The notes under the pieces: model-generated
What the model was told of the DNA's origin: nothing
The model's database searches: none
Seen by the model: the letters and a program-made list of their open reading frames with translations, nothing else
Translations under genes and position numbers: made by a program
In this document: positions 5,320-6,394 of the stretch, piece by piece
Position numbering within the stretch: position 1 is the first letter of the stretch
Layout: each line of letters starts with the position of its first letter
Assembly (NCBI GenBank): GCA_021828925.1
Contig: JAJZCT010000205.1
Coordinates: 1-6,394, forward strand
Direction of reading: 5' to 3'
Length of the DNA stretch: 6,394 nucleotides
Source: Planctomycetota bacterium
GTDB taxonomy: Bacteria > Planctomycetota > Phycisphaerae > WQYP01

Positions 5320-6394
5320 GTTCCGGCCCCTTCTGCTGCAGTCGTGCTTCTACGGACCGGGCGTGCGCGTCAAAGCCTTCCGTCCGGGCAAAATCGCAGA
5401 TAGCTCCGCCCAGCGTCTGTAAAGCGCCGGCATCCAACTCCACGATGCTTATGCGTTTGCGGAAACTTTCGGCCGACAAGCCGCTGAAAAACCGCCCAGT
5501 CCCCGAAGTGGGTAATACATGCGATGGGCCGGCCAGATAATCGCCTGCGGCCACCGGGGTATAGGCTCCGATAAATATCGCGCCGGCGTGGTGAATTTTG
5601 GCCGCATCACAGCGGGCCTGTCGCGTGGTGATCTGCAAATGTTCCGGGGCGAAATCATTGACGAGTTTAATAGCTGATTCCATATCTGTTGTGACAATCA
5701 AAGCACTGGCATATTGCAGGGCCTTGGTGGTCAACTCCCGGCGGGGCAGTAACGCCAACTGCGACTGCAGTTCCAGTTCCACGCTCTGGGCCAGATTCAG
5801 GCTCGGCGTAATCAGCAGGCAACTGCCCGGTGCGTGTTCCGCCTGGGCCAGCAACTCAGCCGCCACTACGCGAGCCTCTGCAGAATCATCCGCCAGAACG
5901 ATGACTTCACTGGGGCCGGCAAAGCTGTCAATATCCACAATGCCAAATAATTCCTTTTTTGCCAGTTGCACGTAGCTGTTGCCCGGGCCGACAATCTTGT
6001 CGACCGCCGAGATGGTTTGGGTACCAAACGCCATCGCCGCCACCGCCTGCGGGCCGCCCATGGCATAGACCTCACGCACGCCCAGCCGCGCCGCGGCTGC
6101 CAGGACCGCCGGTGCCACCTGCCCGCCGCGCATGGGGCTGGCAATACAAATGCTTTCCACACCCGCCACCTGGGCCGGCACCACGGTCATCACCACCGTG
6201 GATGGATAAGCCCCGGCACCCCCCGGAACATAAACGCCTACCCGTTTTAGCGGCTCATACCGCATCGCCAGCATGGCCGCGTCACTATCAGATCCCAGAG
6301 GTCTGATGGGTGCCGGTGCGGGGGGCAGCATGGCCTGCTGATACCGTCGGACATTGGCGATGGAAATATCTAAAGCCGCGAGAAATTTTACATC
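5306..6394 (-). CDS. hisD: Histidinol dehydrogenase (5' end beyond right edge)
   Basis: HisD carries out the last two oxidations of histidine synthesis, L-histidinol to L-histidine, using two NAD+ and a zinc ion. The frame is open to the right edge, giving 362 residues. An internal ATG at 6331 is not the true start, because family-like sequence (FLAALDISIANVRRYQQ) continues upstream of it. Seen motifs, numbered from the edge: the VGVYVPGGAGAYPST stretch (52-66), VGPGNSYVQLAKKE, QAEH (Q184, H187), PEH (E251, H252), GDYLAGPSHVLPT (D285, H292), and H344 in DAHARSVEARL. Q184, H187, E251, H252, D285 and H344 each sit exactly 75 below the E. coli active-site residues Q259, H262, E326, H327, D360 and H419. 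All six are therefore kept without gaps, and about 75 residues are missing. The TGA stop is within lpxI (14-bp overlap). Confidence 0.97.
   Translation of the reverse strand, partial: DVKFLAALDISIANVRRYQQAMLPPAPAPIRPLGSDSDAAMLAMRYEPLKRVGVYVPGGAGAYPSTVVMTVVPAQVAGVESICIASPMRGGQVAPAVLAAAARLGVREVYAMGGPQAVAAMAFGTQTISAVDKIVGPGNSYVQLAKKELFGIVDIDSFAGPSEVIVLADDSAEARVVAAELLAQAEHAPGSCLLITPSLNLAQSVELELQSQLALLPRRELTTKALQYASALIVTTDMESAIKLVNDFAPEHLQITTRQARCDAAKIHHAGAIFIGAYTPVAAGDYLAGPSHVLPTSGTGRFFSGLSAESFRKRISIVELDAGALQTLGGAICDFARTEGFDAHARSVEARLQQKGPEHGVG

Noticed and set aside
5866..6306. Several Arg/Pro-rich reading frames on both strands over hisD
   Set aside because: They are shadows of the GC-rich hisD frame, which keeps all its catalytic residues.

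Overview
The window carries six genes, all read from the minus strand. From right to left (transcription order) they are: histidinol dehydrogenase (hisD, 5' end beyond the right edge), the lipid A enzyme LpxI, a phosphotransferase/homoserine-kinase-type protein, a small helix-turn-helix regulator, a full-length DsbD-type thiol:disulfide transporter, and the first 216 codons of a secreted or envelope protein that runs off the left edge. I see no tRNA, rRNA, CRISPR array, insertion sequence or attachment site. Plus-strand reading frames overlap these genes and look like shadows.

Organism (inference): LpxI implies an outer membrane with lipid A, and DsbD implies periplasmic thiol chemistry, so this is a diderm bacterium. 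LpxI in place of LpxH, a long DsbD with an N-terminal periplasmic domain, the small regulator type, and a secreted protein with DUF2341/PA14-like features together suggest Planctomycetota, perhaps Phycisphaerae. This placement is tentative. No 16S rRNA or ribosomal protein gene is present to test it.

Layout: hisD and lpxI overlap by 14 bp and must share a transcript. A 98-bp gap follows, holding a good sigma70-like promoter (TTGACA, 16 bp, TAGTAT), and then the kinase-like gene. A gap of about 255 bp separates that gene from the regulator. It contains a perfect 14-bp palindrome that could be an operator. The regulator and dsbD are tightly coupled: the dsbD ribosome binding site overlaps the regulator stop codon. 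A 62-bp gap leads to the truncated secreted protein, which has its own good ribosome binding site and may belong to the same operon.

Functionally, hisD and lpxI are housekeeping genes for histidine and lipid A. The regulator, dsbD and the secreted protein form a probable envelope or redox unit. The pairing of dsbD with a dedicated two-cysteine regulator is the most interesting part, though nothing here is clearly a new system.
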